DNA of 44,947 nt from Clostridia bacterium (lineage in GTDB: Bacteria; Bacillota; Clostridia; Christensenellales; Aristaeellaceae), in assembly GCA_017434085.1 (NCBI GenBank), contig JAFRFY010000142.1, positions 1 through 44,947 on the forward strand, given 5' to 3'. The translations under genes were made by a program, and so were the position numbers. This document shows, piece after piece, positions 8,259 through 16,732 of this stretch (its first letter is position 1; the number at the start of each line of letters is the position of its first letter). A model generated the notes under the pieces. It was not told the origin of the DNA. It made no database searches and worked only from the letters and a program-made list of their open reading frames with translations.

Positions 8259-10939
8259 GGCAGACGGTGATCTTTTCCAAGGCCTCCGTGGAGCGCAAGC
8301 CTGAATACCGCCAGCAGACGCTGATCCTGACAGACGGGGAGCGGCGATGGGTGCGCAAGCTCGCCGTCGGACGGGCCGCCGCGGATCATATCAAACGCTA
8401 TAAAACCAACCTTGACAAGCTGACAAATTCCTTGAAGCCGGGTGGCCGGGTGGACATGATCCCCTGCCGGGAAAACGCCGACGGATCGGTGGATTTTCCG
8501 TTCCTGACCGACCCCACGCTGGCGGAGCGCCTCGCCGGAATGGCCCCGGAGGACTACTTCGCGGCGGTCAGGGCGTTTGAGGACGCGCTGACGGAGGCCT
8601 TTGAGACCTGCCCCTTCGAGGCGGGGGAGGATTTCAGGCGCTTCTACGGCATCGTGCCGGAGGTCGAGGGCTCGACGGCGCTGGTGACCGCCAACGCGGA
8701 CCTCAACTTCGACAACGTGTTCTGCGGACCGGACGGGCGCTACACCATCATCGACTACGAGTGGGTGCAGGCCTTTCCGCTGCCGCTGAGCTTTCTGACG
8801 TATCGCTCCCTGATGCTGGACCCCGCCTTCAACGCCTTTTCGGAGGCGGAAAAGAGGGCCCTGCTGGAGCGCCTGGGCATCGGCGAGGCGCTGGAGGCCC
8901 AGTATCACCAGATGGAGCTGGCGTTCCTGGAGTACATCTCCCCGGACATCTACAAGCTGGACTATTTCGCCAGGATCCCCGGCGCGCGGCAGAACGTGGT
9001 GTTCTCCATCGACGATTTCGGGCAGCTGCCCAAGCTGATCAGGGACAACGACCAGCTGCTCTCGGAGAACAAGAACCTGTACGCCACGCTCCAGACGGCC
9101 TACGAGGCGCTGGAGGAGGAGCGCGAGCGCATCCGTATAAAGCAGGTGCTGCGCGGGCTGGCCCGCAAGAACCGCCTGCTTTGGAAGACCTGGGGGCTGC
9201 TCGCCTATCTGCGCCACTGCGGATTCGCCGCCCTGGCGCACAAGATCCGCAGCGCGCTGAACACCCGCGCCGCCCGGAAGCGGCTCATGAAGGCCCTGGA
9301 CGACCCCGCGGCGGCCGCCCGGCAAAGGCAGGACAAGTCCCTGCCCCGGACGGTCAAATTCAGCGTCGTCGTGCCGCTGTACAACACGCCGGAGAGCTTC
9401 CTCAGGGAGATGGTACAGTCCGTGCAGGACCAGACCTACGCCAACTGGGAGCTCTGCCTGGCGGACGGCAGCGACCCTTCCCACGGGGAGGTCGGCCGCA
9501 TCTGCACGGCGCTGGCCGACGGGGACGACAGGATCGTCTACAAAAAGCTGGAGCGCAACGGCGGCATATCGGAAAACACCAACGCCGCCATCGCCATGGC
9601 CGCGGGGGACTATATCGCGCTGTTCGATCACGACGACCTGCTGCATCCCTCGGCGCTTTATGAAAACGCCAAGGCGATCTATGCCGAGGGCGCGGACTTC
9701 CTCTATTCGGACGAGGTCGTGTTCGCCTCGCCGGACAGGCACAAGCTGATTGCGACCCACTTCAAGCCGGATTTTTCGCCGGAGAGCCTGTACTCCAACA
9801 ACTACATCTGCCACCTGTCCGTATTCAGGCGGTCGCTGCTGGAGCGGTCCGGCATATTCCGCAAGGACTACGACGGGAGCCAGGATTACGACATCATACT
9901 GCGCCTGACGGACTGCGCGCAGAAGGTGGTCCACATCCCGAAGGTGCTGTACTTCTGGCGCTCGCACCCCACCTCGGTGGCGTCGGACATCGACACGAAG
10001 ACCTACGCCATCGACGCGGGCAAGAACGCGATACGGAATTTCTTCTCCGCGCGCCGGAAGACGGAGGTGTTCGTGGAGAGCGTGCCGGAATACCCCACGA
10101 TGTACCACGTGTGGTACCCCGTCGACCGGAACTGGACCGTGGACATCATACTGGACTGGGTCGGGCAGGACCGGGGCGCCGCGGCGGACCGCTTCGAGGC
10201 GCTCCGCGCGCACACGCTCTACGGCAACGCCGCGTTCACCGTGGTGCTGGACGCCGACCCGACCGACGAGGAGCGCAGGCGCTTTCCGCAGGTCAACTGG
10301 CTGCGCTGCGCGCAGGAAAACCGCGCCGCGCGCCTCAACGAAGCGATTCGTGCGACGCGGGGGGACTGCGTCGCGCTGCTCGACGCGGAGCTGGCCGCTG
10401 AAAGGGACGACTGGGTCGAGCAGATGCTCATGCTCGCCATGCGGGAGCGCATCGGCGCGGTGGGCGGCAAGGCCTATTTCGCGGACCGCACGCTGCGGCA
10501 CGCCGGGCTCATACTGGGCCTCGGCGGGAAACGGCTCATCGGGCGCTCCCATTTCGGCACGGAGATTGAAAACAACGGCTATTTCGGCCAGCTCGCCGTC
10601 GTGGGGAACGTCTCGGCGGTATCGGCGGAGTGCATGATGGTCCGTCGGGCGCAATTTGAGGCGCTGGGCGGCTTTGACGCCGAATACGGCGACGCGCTGT
10701 TCGACGCGGACCTCTGCCTGCGGCTTTCGGAATCCGGCTGCCGGAACGTCTACACGCCCTTCGCGCTGTTTGTCGGCGGCGCGTCGAACGCCTTCGCGCT
10801 GGATTATGGCGTCGAATCGAAGAGTTACCCGCAGGACGCCGCCCGGTTCAAACAGCGTTGGGCGCAGGCGCTCGGCGCCCCGGACCCCTGCTACAACCCT
10901 AACCTGACGCTTGATTTTTCCGACTATCGCGTCGGATGA
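8255..10939 (+). CDS. Kinase-like / coiled-coil / GT2 fusion protein
   Basis: This 894-aa protein has several parts. Residues 1-250 resemble an aminoglycoside-phosphotransferase-like kinase: RRWVRKLAV near 31-39, a catalytic-loop-like NADLNFDNV (D149, N154) and IIDYEW with D167 as the metal ligand. Residues 257-297 are predicted coiled coil rich in Glu, Gln, Leu and Asn, followed by a basic/aromatic stretch (RKNRLLWKTW). Residues 366-620 are a GT2 domain (FSVVVPLYNTPESFL, DHDD at 458-461). Residues about 625-890 look like a second, divergent GT2 domain ending in FDADLCLRL. It overlaps the methyltransferase gene by ATGA. Together the two genes have the WbdD order methyltransferase-kinase-coiled coil, with glycosyltransferase domains added. 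A chain-length or capping role is inference; the kinase activity is suggested only by motifs. Confidence 0.8.
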   Translation: MRQTVIFSKASVERKPEYRQQTLILTDGERRWVRKLAVGRAAADHIKRYKTNLDKLTNSLKPGGRVDMIPCRENADGSVDFPFLTDPTLAERLAGMAPEDYFAAVRAFEDALTEAFETCPFEAGEDFRRFYGIVPEVEGSTALVTANADLNFDNVFCGPDGRYTIIDYEWVQAFPLPLSFLTYRSLMLDPAFNAFSEAEKRALLERLGIGEALEAQYHQMELAFLEYISPDIYKLDYFARIPGARQNVVFSIDDFGQLPKLIRDNDQLLSENKNLYATLQTAYEALEEERERIRIKQVLRGLARKNRLLWKTWGLLAYLRHCGFAALAHKIRSALNTRAARKRLMKALDDPAAAARQRQDKSLPRTVKFSVVVPLYNTPESFLREMVQSVQDQTYANWELCLADGSDPSHGEVGRICTALADGDDRIVYKKLERNGGISENTNAAIAMAAGDYIALFDHDDLLHPSALYENAKAIYAEGADFLYSDEVVFASPDRHKLIATHFKPDFSPESLYSNNYICHLSVFRRSLLERSGIFRKDYDGSQDYDIILRLTDCAQKVVHIPKVLYFWRSHPTSVASDIDTKTYAIDAGKNAIRNFFSARRKTEVFVESVPEYPTMYHVWYPVDRNWTVDIILDWVGQDRGAAADRFEALRAHTLYGNAAFTVVLDADPTDEERRRFPQVNWLRCAQENRAARLNEAIRATRGDCVALLDAELAAERDDWVEQMLMLAMRERIGAVGGKAYFADRTLRHAGLILGLGGKRLIGRSHFGTEIENNGYFGQLAVVGNVSAVSAECMMVRRAQFEALGGFDAEYGDALFDADLCLRLSESGCRNVYTPFALFVGGASNAFALDYGVESKSYPQDAARFKQRWAQALGAPDPCYNPNLTLDFSDYRVG

Positions 10940-10976
10940 TCGAGCCCTCACATTATACAGAGAAGGTGCGCTACGG

Positions 10977-11540
10977 ATGAAAAAGATCGAGACGAAGCTC
11001 CCCGGCGTGTACATCATCGAGCCCCAGGTGTTCGGGGACCAGCGGGGCTATTTCATGGAGACCTGGTCCACCCGCAATTTCGAGGAGCTGGGCCTGCGCT
11101 ACGACTTCGTGCAGGACAACCAGTCCTACTCCGCACAGAAGGGCATACTGCGGGGCATCCACTTCCAGAACGCGCCCATGGCCCAGGCCAAGCTGGTGCG
11201 CGTGACCCGCGGCGCGGTGATGGACGTGGCGGTGGACCTGCGCAGGGGCAGCCCCACCTACCGCCAGTGGGTGGCGGTGGAGCTCTCGGCGGAGAACAAG
11301 CGCATGCTGATGATCCCCCGGGGCTTTGGCCACGGCTTCAAGACCCTGACGGAGGACGTGGAGTTCTGCTACAAGGTGGACAACCTGTACAGCAAGGCGT
11401 GCGACCGGGGCATACGCTTCAACGATCCCGCCATCGGCGTGGACTGGGGCGAGATCAGGGAGGAATTATTGTCCCAGAAGGACACCGCCGCCCCGCTGCT
11501 CGAGGACAGCGACTGCAACTTCGTATACGGCGAAATCTGA
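10977..11540 (+). CDS. rfbC: dTDP-4-dehydrorhamnose 3,5-epimerase
   Basis: This enzyme converts dTDP-4-keto-6-deoxyglucose to dTDP-4-keto-L-rhamnose. The 187-aa length matches RmlC. Visible motifs are FGDQRGYFMETW, the catalytic-His region ILRGIHFQ, MDVAVDLRRGSPT and the Tyr-containing FCYKVDNLY. I chose ATG 10977 because AGAAGGTG lies upstream and RmlC proteins begin MxxIxTxLPGV; the open frame upstream to 10911 overlaps the end of the previous gene. It is followed at 18 nt by rfbB. Confidence 0.97.
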   Translation: MKKIETKLPGVYIIEPQVFGDQRGYFMETWSTRNFEELGLRYDFVQDNQSYSAQKGILRGIHFQNAPMAQAKLVRVTRGAVMDVAVDLRRGSPTYRQWVAVELSAENKRMLMIPRGFGHGFKTLTEDVEFCYKVDNLYSKACDRGIRFNDPAIGVDWGEIREELLSQKDTAAPLLEDSDCNFVYGEI

Positions 11541-11558
11541 TAGTTAGGAGAGGTACGT

Positions 11559-12578
11559 ATGACCATCATCGTCACCGGCGGCGCCGGATTCATCGGCTCG
11601 AACTTCATCTTTCACATGCTCTCGGCGCATCCGGATTACCGGATCGTGTGCCTGGACAAGCTGACCTACGCGGGCAATCTGTCCACGCTGAAATCCGTGA
11701 TGGACAACCCGAACTTCCGCTTCGTGAAGCTGGACATCTGCGACCGGGAGGGCGTCGACAGGCTGTTTGAGGAGGAGCACCCCGACATGGTGGTGAATTT
11801 CGCCGCAGAGAGCCACGTGGACCGCTCCATCGAGAACCCTGGCGTATTCCTGGAGACCAACGTCATCGGCACCAGCGTGCTGATGGACGCCTGCCGCAAG
11901 CACGGCATTACCCGCTACCACCAGGTGTCCACCGACGAGGTCTACGGCGACCTGCCGCTGGACCGGCCGGACCTGCTGTTTACCGAGGAGACGCCGATCC
12001 ACACCTCCAGCCCCTACTCGTCCTCCAAGGCGAGCGCGGATTTGCTGGTGCTGGCGTATCACCGCACCTTCGGCCTGCCGGTGACCATCTCCCGCTGCTC
12101 CAACAACTACGGGCCCTATCACTTCCCGGAGAAGCTGATCCCGCTGATGATCGTCAACGCATTGAACGACAAGCCCCTGCCGGTGTACGGCGAGGGCCTG
12201 AACGTGCGCGACTGGCTGTACGTGGAGGACCACTGCAAGGCCATCGACCTGATCCTCCACAAGGGGCGCGTGGGCGAGGTGTACAACATCGGCGGCCACA
12301 ACGAGATGCGCAACATCGACATCGTGAAGCTGATCTGTAAAGAACTGGGGAAGCCCGAGAGCCTCATCACCTACGTGACGGACCGCAAGGGCCACGACAT
12401 GCGCTACGCCATCGACCCCACAAAGATCCACGACGAGCTGGGCTGGCTGCCGGAGACCAGGTTCGCCGACGGCATCAAAAAGACCATCCGCTGGTACCTG
12501 GACAACCGGGAGTGGTGGGAGACCATCATCTCCGGCGAATACCAGAACTACTACGAGAAGATGTACGGGAACAGGTGA
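11559..12578 (+). CDS. rfbB: dTDP-glucose 4,6-dehydratase
   Basis: This NAD-dependent extended SDR (339 aa, typical for RmlB) makes dTDP-4-keto-6-deoxyglucose. The N-terminal VTGGAGFIGSNF is the nucleotide-binding motif; ESHVDRSIENPG, STDEVYGDL and the catalytic YSSSKAS are all present, as is the RCSNNYGPYHFPEKLIPL signature. AGGAG precedes the ATG. It follows rfbC by 18 nt and precedes rfbD by 5 nt. Confidence 0.98.
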   Translation: MTIIVTGGAGFIGSNFIFHMLSAHPDYRIVCLDKLTYAGNLSTLKSVMDNPNFRFVKLDICDREGVDRLFEEEHPDMVVNFAAESHVDRSIENPGVFLETNVIGTSVLMDACRKHGITRYHQVSTDEVYGDLPLDRPDLLFTEETPIHTSSPYSSSKASADLLVLAYHRTFGLPVTISRCSNNYGPYHFPEKLIPLMIVNALNDKPLPVYGEGLNVRDWLYVEDHCKAIDLILHKGRVGEVYNIGGHNEMRNIDIVKLICKELGKPESLITYVTDRKGHDMRYAIDPTKIHDELGWLPETRFADGIKKTIRWYLDNREWWETIISGEYQNYYEKMYGNR

Positions 12579-12583
12579 TCGCA

Positions 12584-13495
12584 ATGAAGGTATTTGTCAC
12601 CGGCGTCGGCGGCCAGCTGGGCCACGACGTGATGAATGAACTGAATAAACGCGGCCACGCGGGCGTGGGCAGCGACATCGCCCCCGCCTACAGCGGCATA
12701 CAGGATAAAAGCGCGGTGTGTTCGATGCCCTACGTGCAGCTGGACATCACCGACACAGAGGCGGTGCGCCGCGCGCTTGAAGCCGTCCGGCCCGACGCCG
12801 TGATCCACTGCGCCGCCTGGACCGCCGTGGACGCCGCCGAGGACGCGGAGAACCGGGACAAGGTGCGCGCCATCAACGAGGGCGGCACGCGCAACATCGC
12901 CGAGGCCTGCCGCGCGCTGGGCTTCAAAATGATGTACATCTCCACCGACTACGTGTTCGACGGGCAGGGCACCGCGCCCTGGCAGCCGGACTGCAAGGCC
13001 TACGCGCCGCTCAACGTCTACGGCGAGACCAAGCTGGGCGGCGAGAAGGCCGTCAGCGCGCTGGTGGAGAAGTTCTTCATCGTGCGCATCGCCTGGGTGT
13101 TCGGCTTGAACGGCAAGAACTTCATAAAGACCATGCTCAAATTGGGCGAGACCCACGACACCCTCCGGGTGGTGAACGACCAGATCGGCACGCCCACCTA
13201 CACCCTCGACCTGGCCCGCCTGCTCGTGGACATGATCGAAACCGATAAGTACGGCTACTACCACGCCACCAACGAGGGCGGCTACATCAGCTGGGCTGAG
13301 TTCGCCAAAGAGATCTTCCGCCAGGCGGGCATGAAGGTCAACGTCATCCCCGTCACCACCGCCGAGTACGGCCTGTCCAAGGCCGCCAGGCCCTTTAACA
13401 GCCGGCTGGATAAGACCAAGCTCACCGCCTGCGGCTTTGAGCCCCTGCCGGACTGGAGGGACGCGGTGGGGCGGTATATTGAGGCCGTGCGATAA
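12584..13495 (+). CDS. rfbD: dTDP-4-dehydrorhamnose reductase
   Basis: This SDR-family reductase (303 aa) makes dTDP-L-rhamnose, completing the rfbA/B/C/D set. The N-terminus MKVFVTGVGGQLGHDV has the GxxGQLG pattern; HCAAWTAVDAAEDA, STDYVFDG and the catalytic YGETKLGGE follow. ATG 12584 is chosen because homology starts there and AGGTGA lies upstream; the longer open frame starts inside rfbB. With this gene the window encodes the whole route from glucose-1-phosphate to dTDP-L-rhamnose. Confidence 0.97.
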   Translation: MKVFVTGVGGQLGHDVMNELNKRGHAGVGSDIAPAYSGIQDKSAVCSMPYVQLDITDTEAVRRALEAVRPDAVIHCAAWTAVDAAEDAENRDKVRAINEGGTRNIAEACRALGFKMMYISTDYVFDGQGTAPWQPDCKAYAPLNVYGETKLGGEKAVSALVEKFFIVRIAWVFGLNGKNFIKTMLKLGETHDTLRVVNDQIGTPTYTLDLARLLVDMIETDKYGYYHATNEGGYISWAEFAKEIFRQAGMKVNVIPVTTAEYGLSKAARPFNSRLDKTKLTACGFEPLPDWRDAVGRYIEAVR

Positions 13496-13527
13496 TCCCA
13501 TACACAAGCTGAAAGGAGATCAGAACC

Positions 13528-14307
13528 ATGAAGGTTGTCCTGCTCGCCGGCGGCTTCGGCACGCGGATCAGTGAGGAATCCCAGTACAAGCCCAAGCCCA
13601 TGATCGAGATCGGCGGCATGCCGATACTGTGGCACATCATGAAGGGCTACGCGCATTACGGCTATACGGATTTCATCGTATGCGCCGGGTACATGCAGCA
13701 CGTGATCAAGGAGTGGTTCGCGGACTACTTCCTGCACACCAGCGACATCACCTTTGACTTCACCCAGGGCAACAAGATGATCATCCACAACCAGCACGCC
13801 GAGCCCTGGCGGGTGACGGTGGTGGACACCGGCCTGCATACCATGACGGGCGGGCGCATCAAGCGGGTGCAACCCTACGTGGGCGACGAGCCCTTCATGC
13901 TCACCTACGGCGACGGCGTGTGCGACGTGGACATCAACAAGCTGGTTCAATTCCACAAAAGCCACGGCAAGCTGGCGACGCTGACCTCGGTGATACTCGA
14001 GCAGCAAAAGGGCGTGCTGGACATCGGCGGCGACAACGCGGTGCACGCCTTCCGCGAGAAGAGCATCAACGACGGCGCGCCGATCAACGCGGGCTTCATG
14101 GTGCTGGAGCCGAAGGTGTTCGACTATCTCGAGGGCGACGACACCGTGTTTGAGCGCGCACCCCTGCAGCGCCTGGCGGCGGAGGGACAGCTGATGAGCT
14201 ACTCCCATTCCGGCTTCTGGCAGTGCATGGACAACAAGCGCGAGATGGATATGCTGGAAAAACTGTGGAACAGCGGCAAGGCGCCCTGGAAGGTGTGGTC
14301 GGATTGA
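13528..14307 (+). CDS. rfbF: Glucose-1-phosphate cytidylyltransferase
   Basis: This enzyme forms CDP-glucose from CTP and glucose-1-phosphate, the entry to CDP-3,6-dideoxyhexoses. The 259-aa length matches RfbF. The N-terminus MKVVLLAGGFGTRISEES is the cytidylyltransferase form of the pyrophosphorylase signature, followed by KPMIEIGGMPILWHIMK. AAAGGAG precedes the ATG. Its stop overlaps the start of rfbG by one base (TGATG), the usual tight coupling of rfbF-rfbG. Confidence 0.97.
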   Translation: MKVVLLAGGFGTRISEESQYKPKPMIEIGGMPILWHIMKGYAHYGYTDFIVCAGYMQHVIKEWFADYFLHTSDITFDFTQGNKMIIHNQHAEPWRVTVVDTGLHTMTGGRIKRVQPYVGDEPFMLTYGDGVCDVDINKLVQFHKSHGKLATLTSVILEQQKGVLDIGGDNAVHAFREKSINDGAPINAGFMVLEPKVFDYLEGDDTVFERAPLQRLAAEGQLMSYSHSGFWQCMDNKREMDMLEKLWNSGKAPWKVWSD

Positions 14308-15362
14308 TGAATGATATGAGCTTTTACAGCGGCAGGCGCGTGTTCCTGACGGGGCACACCGGCTTCAAGGGCGCCTGGATGAGCCGCATACTGGTCAACG
14401 CCGGGGCGATACTGACGGGCTACTCCCTCAAGGCGCCCACCTCGCCGAATCTGTTTGAGATGGCGGGGCTTGAGGACCGCATGACCAGCGTCATCGGGGA
14501 CATACGGGATTTCGAGGCACTGTCCGCCGCCTTTGACGCGGCGCGGCCGGAGATCGTCATCCACATGGCGGCCCAGCCCATCGTGCGCGACAGCTACAAG
14601 GACCCCAGGTATACCTATGAGACCAACGTGATGGGCACGGTGAACCTGCTGGAGTGCGTGCGCCGCTCGGATTGCGTGCGCAGCTTTCTGAACGTGACCA
14701 CCGACAAGGTCTATCTGAACCGGGAGTGGCACTGGGGCTACCGCGAGGACGAGATGCTGGACGGCTACGACCCCTATTCCAACTCCAAGTCCTGCTCGGA
14801 ACTGGCGACCCACAGCTATAAGAACAGCTTCTTCCAGGGCGACGGCGCCCCGGCGATTTCCACCGCCCGCGCCGGCAACGTGATCGGCGGCGGCGACTTT
14901 GCCAACGACCGCATCATACCGGACTGCGTGCGCGCCGTGAAGGACGGAAGGGACATCGTCGTGCGCAATCCCTACTCCACCCGCCCCTACCAGCACGTGC
15001 TCGAGCCCGTGACGGCCTACCTGATGATCGCCCGGCGCCAGTGGGAGAACCCCTCCCTGGCGGGGTGGTACAACGTCGGCCCGGACGAGTGCGACTGCGT
15101 GACCACCGGCGAGCTGGCGGACCTGTTCGTCACCCACTGGGGACACGGCGCGAAGTGGGTCAACCTCGCGGATAAGCAGGGCCCGCACGAGGCGAACTTC
15201 CTCAAGCTGGACTGCTCAAAGATCAAGGCCGTCTTCGGGTGGAAGCCCACCTGGCACATCGACACGACCATCGAAATGACCTGCGCCTGGACCCGCACCT
15301 GGCTGGACGGCGGGGATATCCCGGCGGAGATGGATCGGGAGATCAAGACGTTTCTCGGATAA
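14307..15362 (+). CDS. rfbG: CDP-glucose 4,6-dehydratase
   Basis: This extended SDR (351 aa) converts CDP-glucose to CDP-4-keto-6-deoxyglucose. The N-terminal FLTGHTGFKGAWMS is characteristic of RfbG, with NVTTDKVYLN and the catalytic-Tyr region YDPYSNSKSCSE. I chose ATG 14307, which overlaps the rfbF stop and matches the usual RfbG N-terminus; a second ATG lies three codons later. It is followed at 23 nt by rfbH. Confidence 0.96.
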   Translation: MNDMSFYSGRRVFLTGHTGFKGAWMSRILVNAGAILTGYSLKAPTSPNLFEMAGLEDRMTSVIGDIRDFEALSAAFDAARPEIVIHMAAQPIVRDSYKDPRYTYETNVMGTVNLLECVRRSDCVRSFLNVTTDKVYLNREWHWGYREDEMLDGYDPYSNSKSCSELATHSYKNSFFQGDGAPAISTARAGNVIGGGDFANDRIIPDCVRAVKDGRDIVVRNPYSTRPYQHVLEPVTAYLMIARRQWENPSLAGWYNVGPDECDCVTTGELADLFVTHWGHGAKWVNLADKQGPHEANFLKLDCSKIKAVFGWKPTWHIDTTIEMTCAWTRTWLDGGDIPAEMDREIKTFLG

Positions 15363-15385
15363 AACGACGACAGGAGTGTACAGCA

Positions 15386-16732
15386 ATGCAGTGGAAAAAT
15401 GAAGCGGAGGCCCGCGAACAGATCAGGGCCATGGTGGCGGAATACTACAACGAATTCAAGAAGCCGGAGCAGGAGAAGCCCTTTGTCCCCGGCGACAGGA
15501 TCTCCTATGCCTCCCGCGTCTACGACGAAAAGGAGATGTGCTCCCTGGTGGACGCGGCGCTGGACTTCTGGCTGACCACCGGGCGCTTTTCGGATCAGTT
15601 CGAGAAGGCGTTCGCCGCGTGGATCGGCGTGAAGTACGCCCATCTGGTGAACAGCGGCTCCTCGGCCAACCTGGTCGCCTTCATGACGCTGACCGCGCCG
15701 GAGCTGGGCGAGCGTCAGATCAGGCGGGGCGACGAGGTGATCACCGTGGCCTGCGGCTTCCCGACCACCGTCACCCCGGTGATACAATACGGCGCGGTGC
15801 CGGTGTTCGTGGACGTGACGGTGCCCCAGTACAACATCGACGTGACCAGGCTGGAGGCGGCGCTGTCCGAAAAGACCAAGGCCGTCATGATCGCCCACAC
15901 ACTGGGCAATCCCTTCGACCTGAAGGCGGTCAAGGCGTTCTGCGAGGCGCACAACCTGTGGCTGGTGGAGGACAACTGCGACGCGCTGGGCACGAAGTAC
16001 ACCATCGACGGCGAGACCCGCTTCACCGGCACCTGGGGCGACATCGGCACCAGCAGCTTCTACCCGCCGCACCACATGACCATGGGCGAGGGCGGCTGCG
16101 TGTACACCAACAACCCGAAGCTTCACCGGCTGATACTCTCCTTCCGCGACTGGGGCCGCGACTGCATCTGCCCCTCGGGCCGCGACAACTTCTGCGGCCA
16201 TCGCTTTGACGGCCAGTACGGCGAGCTCCCGAAGGGCTACGATCACAAGTACGTGTACAGCCACTTCGGCTACAACCTCAAGGTGACCGACATGCAGGCC
16301 GCCGTGGGCGTGGAGCAGTTGAAGAAGTTCCCCTCCTTCATCGAGCGCCGCCGCCACAACTGGGCCCGGCTGCGCGCCGCGCTCAGGGACGCGGAGGATA
16401 AGCTGATACTGCCCGAGCCCGCCGAGAACAGCGAACCCTCCTGGTTCGGCTTTTTGATCAGCGTCCGCGAGGGCAGCGGCCTGGACCGCAACGCGGTGAC
16501 CCGCTATATCGAGGAGCACAACGTCCAGACCCGGCTTCTGTTCTCCGGCAACCTCATCAAGCATCCCTGCTTCGATCAGATCCGCGGCACCGACACCTAT
16601 CGCGTGGCCGGCAGCCTCGACGCCACCGAGTTCATCATGAAGAATACCTTCTGGGTGGGCGTGTATCCCGGCATGACCGATGAGAAGATCGACTATATGG
16701 CGAAGGTGATCAGGGAGGCCGTGGGGAGATGA
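15386..16732 (+). CDS. rfbH: CDP-4-dehydro-6-deoxyglucose 3-dehydratase (E1)
   Basis: This PMP-dependent, iron-sulfur enzyme removes the C3 hydroxyl in 3,6-dideoxyhexose synthesis. The 448-aa length is close to the family norm. The fold is that of DegT/aminotransferases, but the active-site Lys is replaced by His: FYPPHHMTMGEGG has H229/H230, the hallmark of E1. The cluster cysteines are visible as C198 and C260-x-C262-x7-C270, the known E1 spacing pattern. ATG 15386 has AGGAG upstream; the longer frame starts inside rfbG. E1 needs a reductase partner (E3, RfbI/AscD) to complete the reaction, and no such gene is in the window. Confidence 0.96.
   Translation: MQWKNEAEAREQIRAMVAEYYNEFKKPEQEKPFVPGDRISYASRVYDEKEMCSLVDAALDFWLTTGRFSDQFEKAFAAWIGVKYAHLVNSGSSANLVAFMTLTAPELGERQIRRGDEVITVACGFPTTVTPVIQYGAVPVFVDVTVPQYNIDVTRLEAALSEKTKAVMIAHTLGNPFDLKAVKAFCEAHNLWLVEDNCDALGTKYTIDGETRFTGTWGDIGTSSFYPPHHMTMGEGGCVYTNNPKLHRLILSFRDWGRDCICPSGRDNFCGHRFDGQYGELPKGYDHKYVYSHFGYNLKVTDMQAAVGVEQLKKFPSFIERRRHNWARLRAALRDAEDKLILPEPAENSEPSWFGFLISVREGSGLDRNAVTRYIEEHNVQTRLLFSGNLIKHPCFDQIRGTDTYRVAGSLDATEFIMKNTFWVGVYPGMTDEKIDYMAKVIREAVGR

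Noticed and set aside
8057-11017. A 986-aa open frame on the - strand
   Set aside because: It is opposite the kinase/GT2 fusion and rfbC start, has Arg/Val/His-rich composition without recognisable motifs, and is explained by high GC content on the complement of a real gene. The same applies to the 702-aa - strand frame at 2036-4144.
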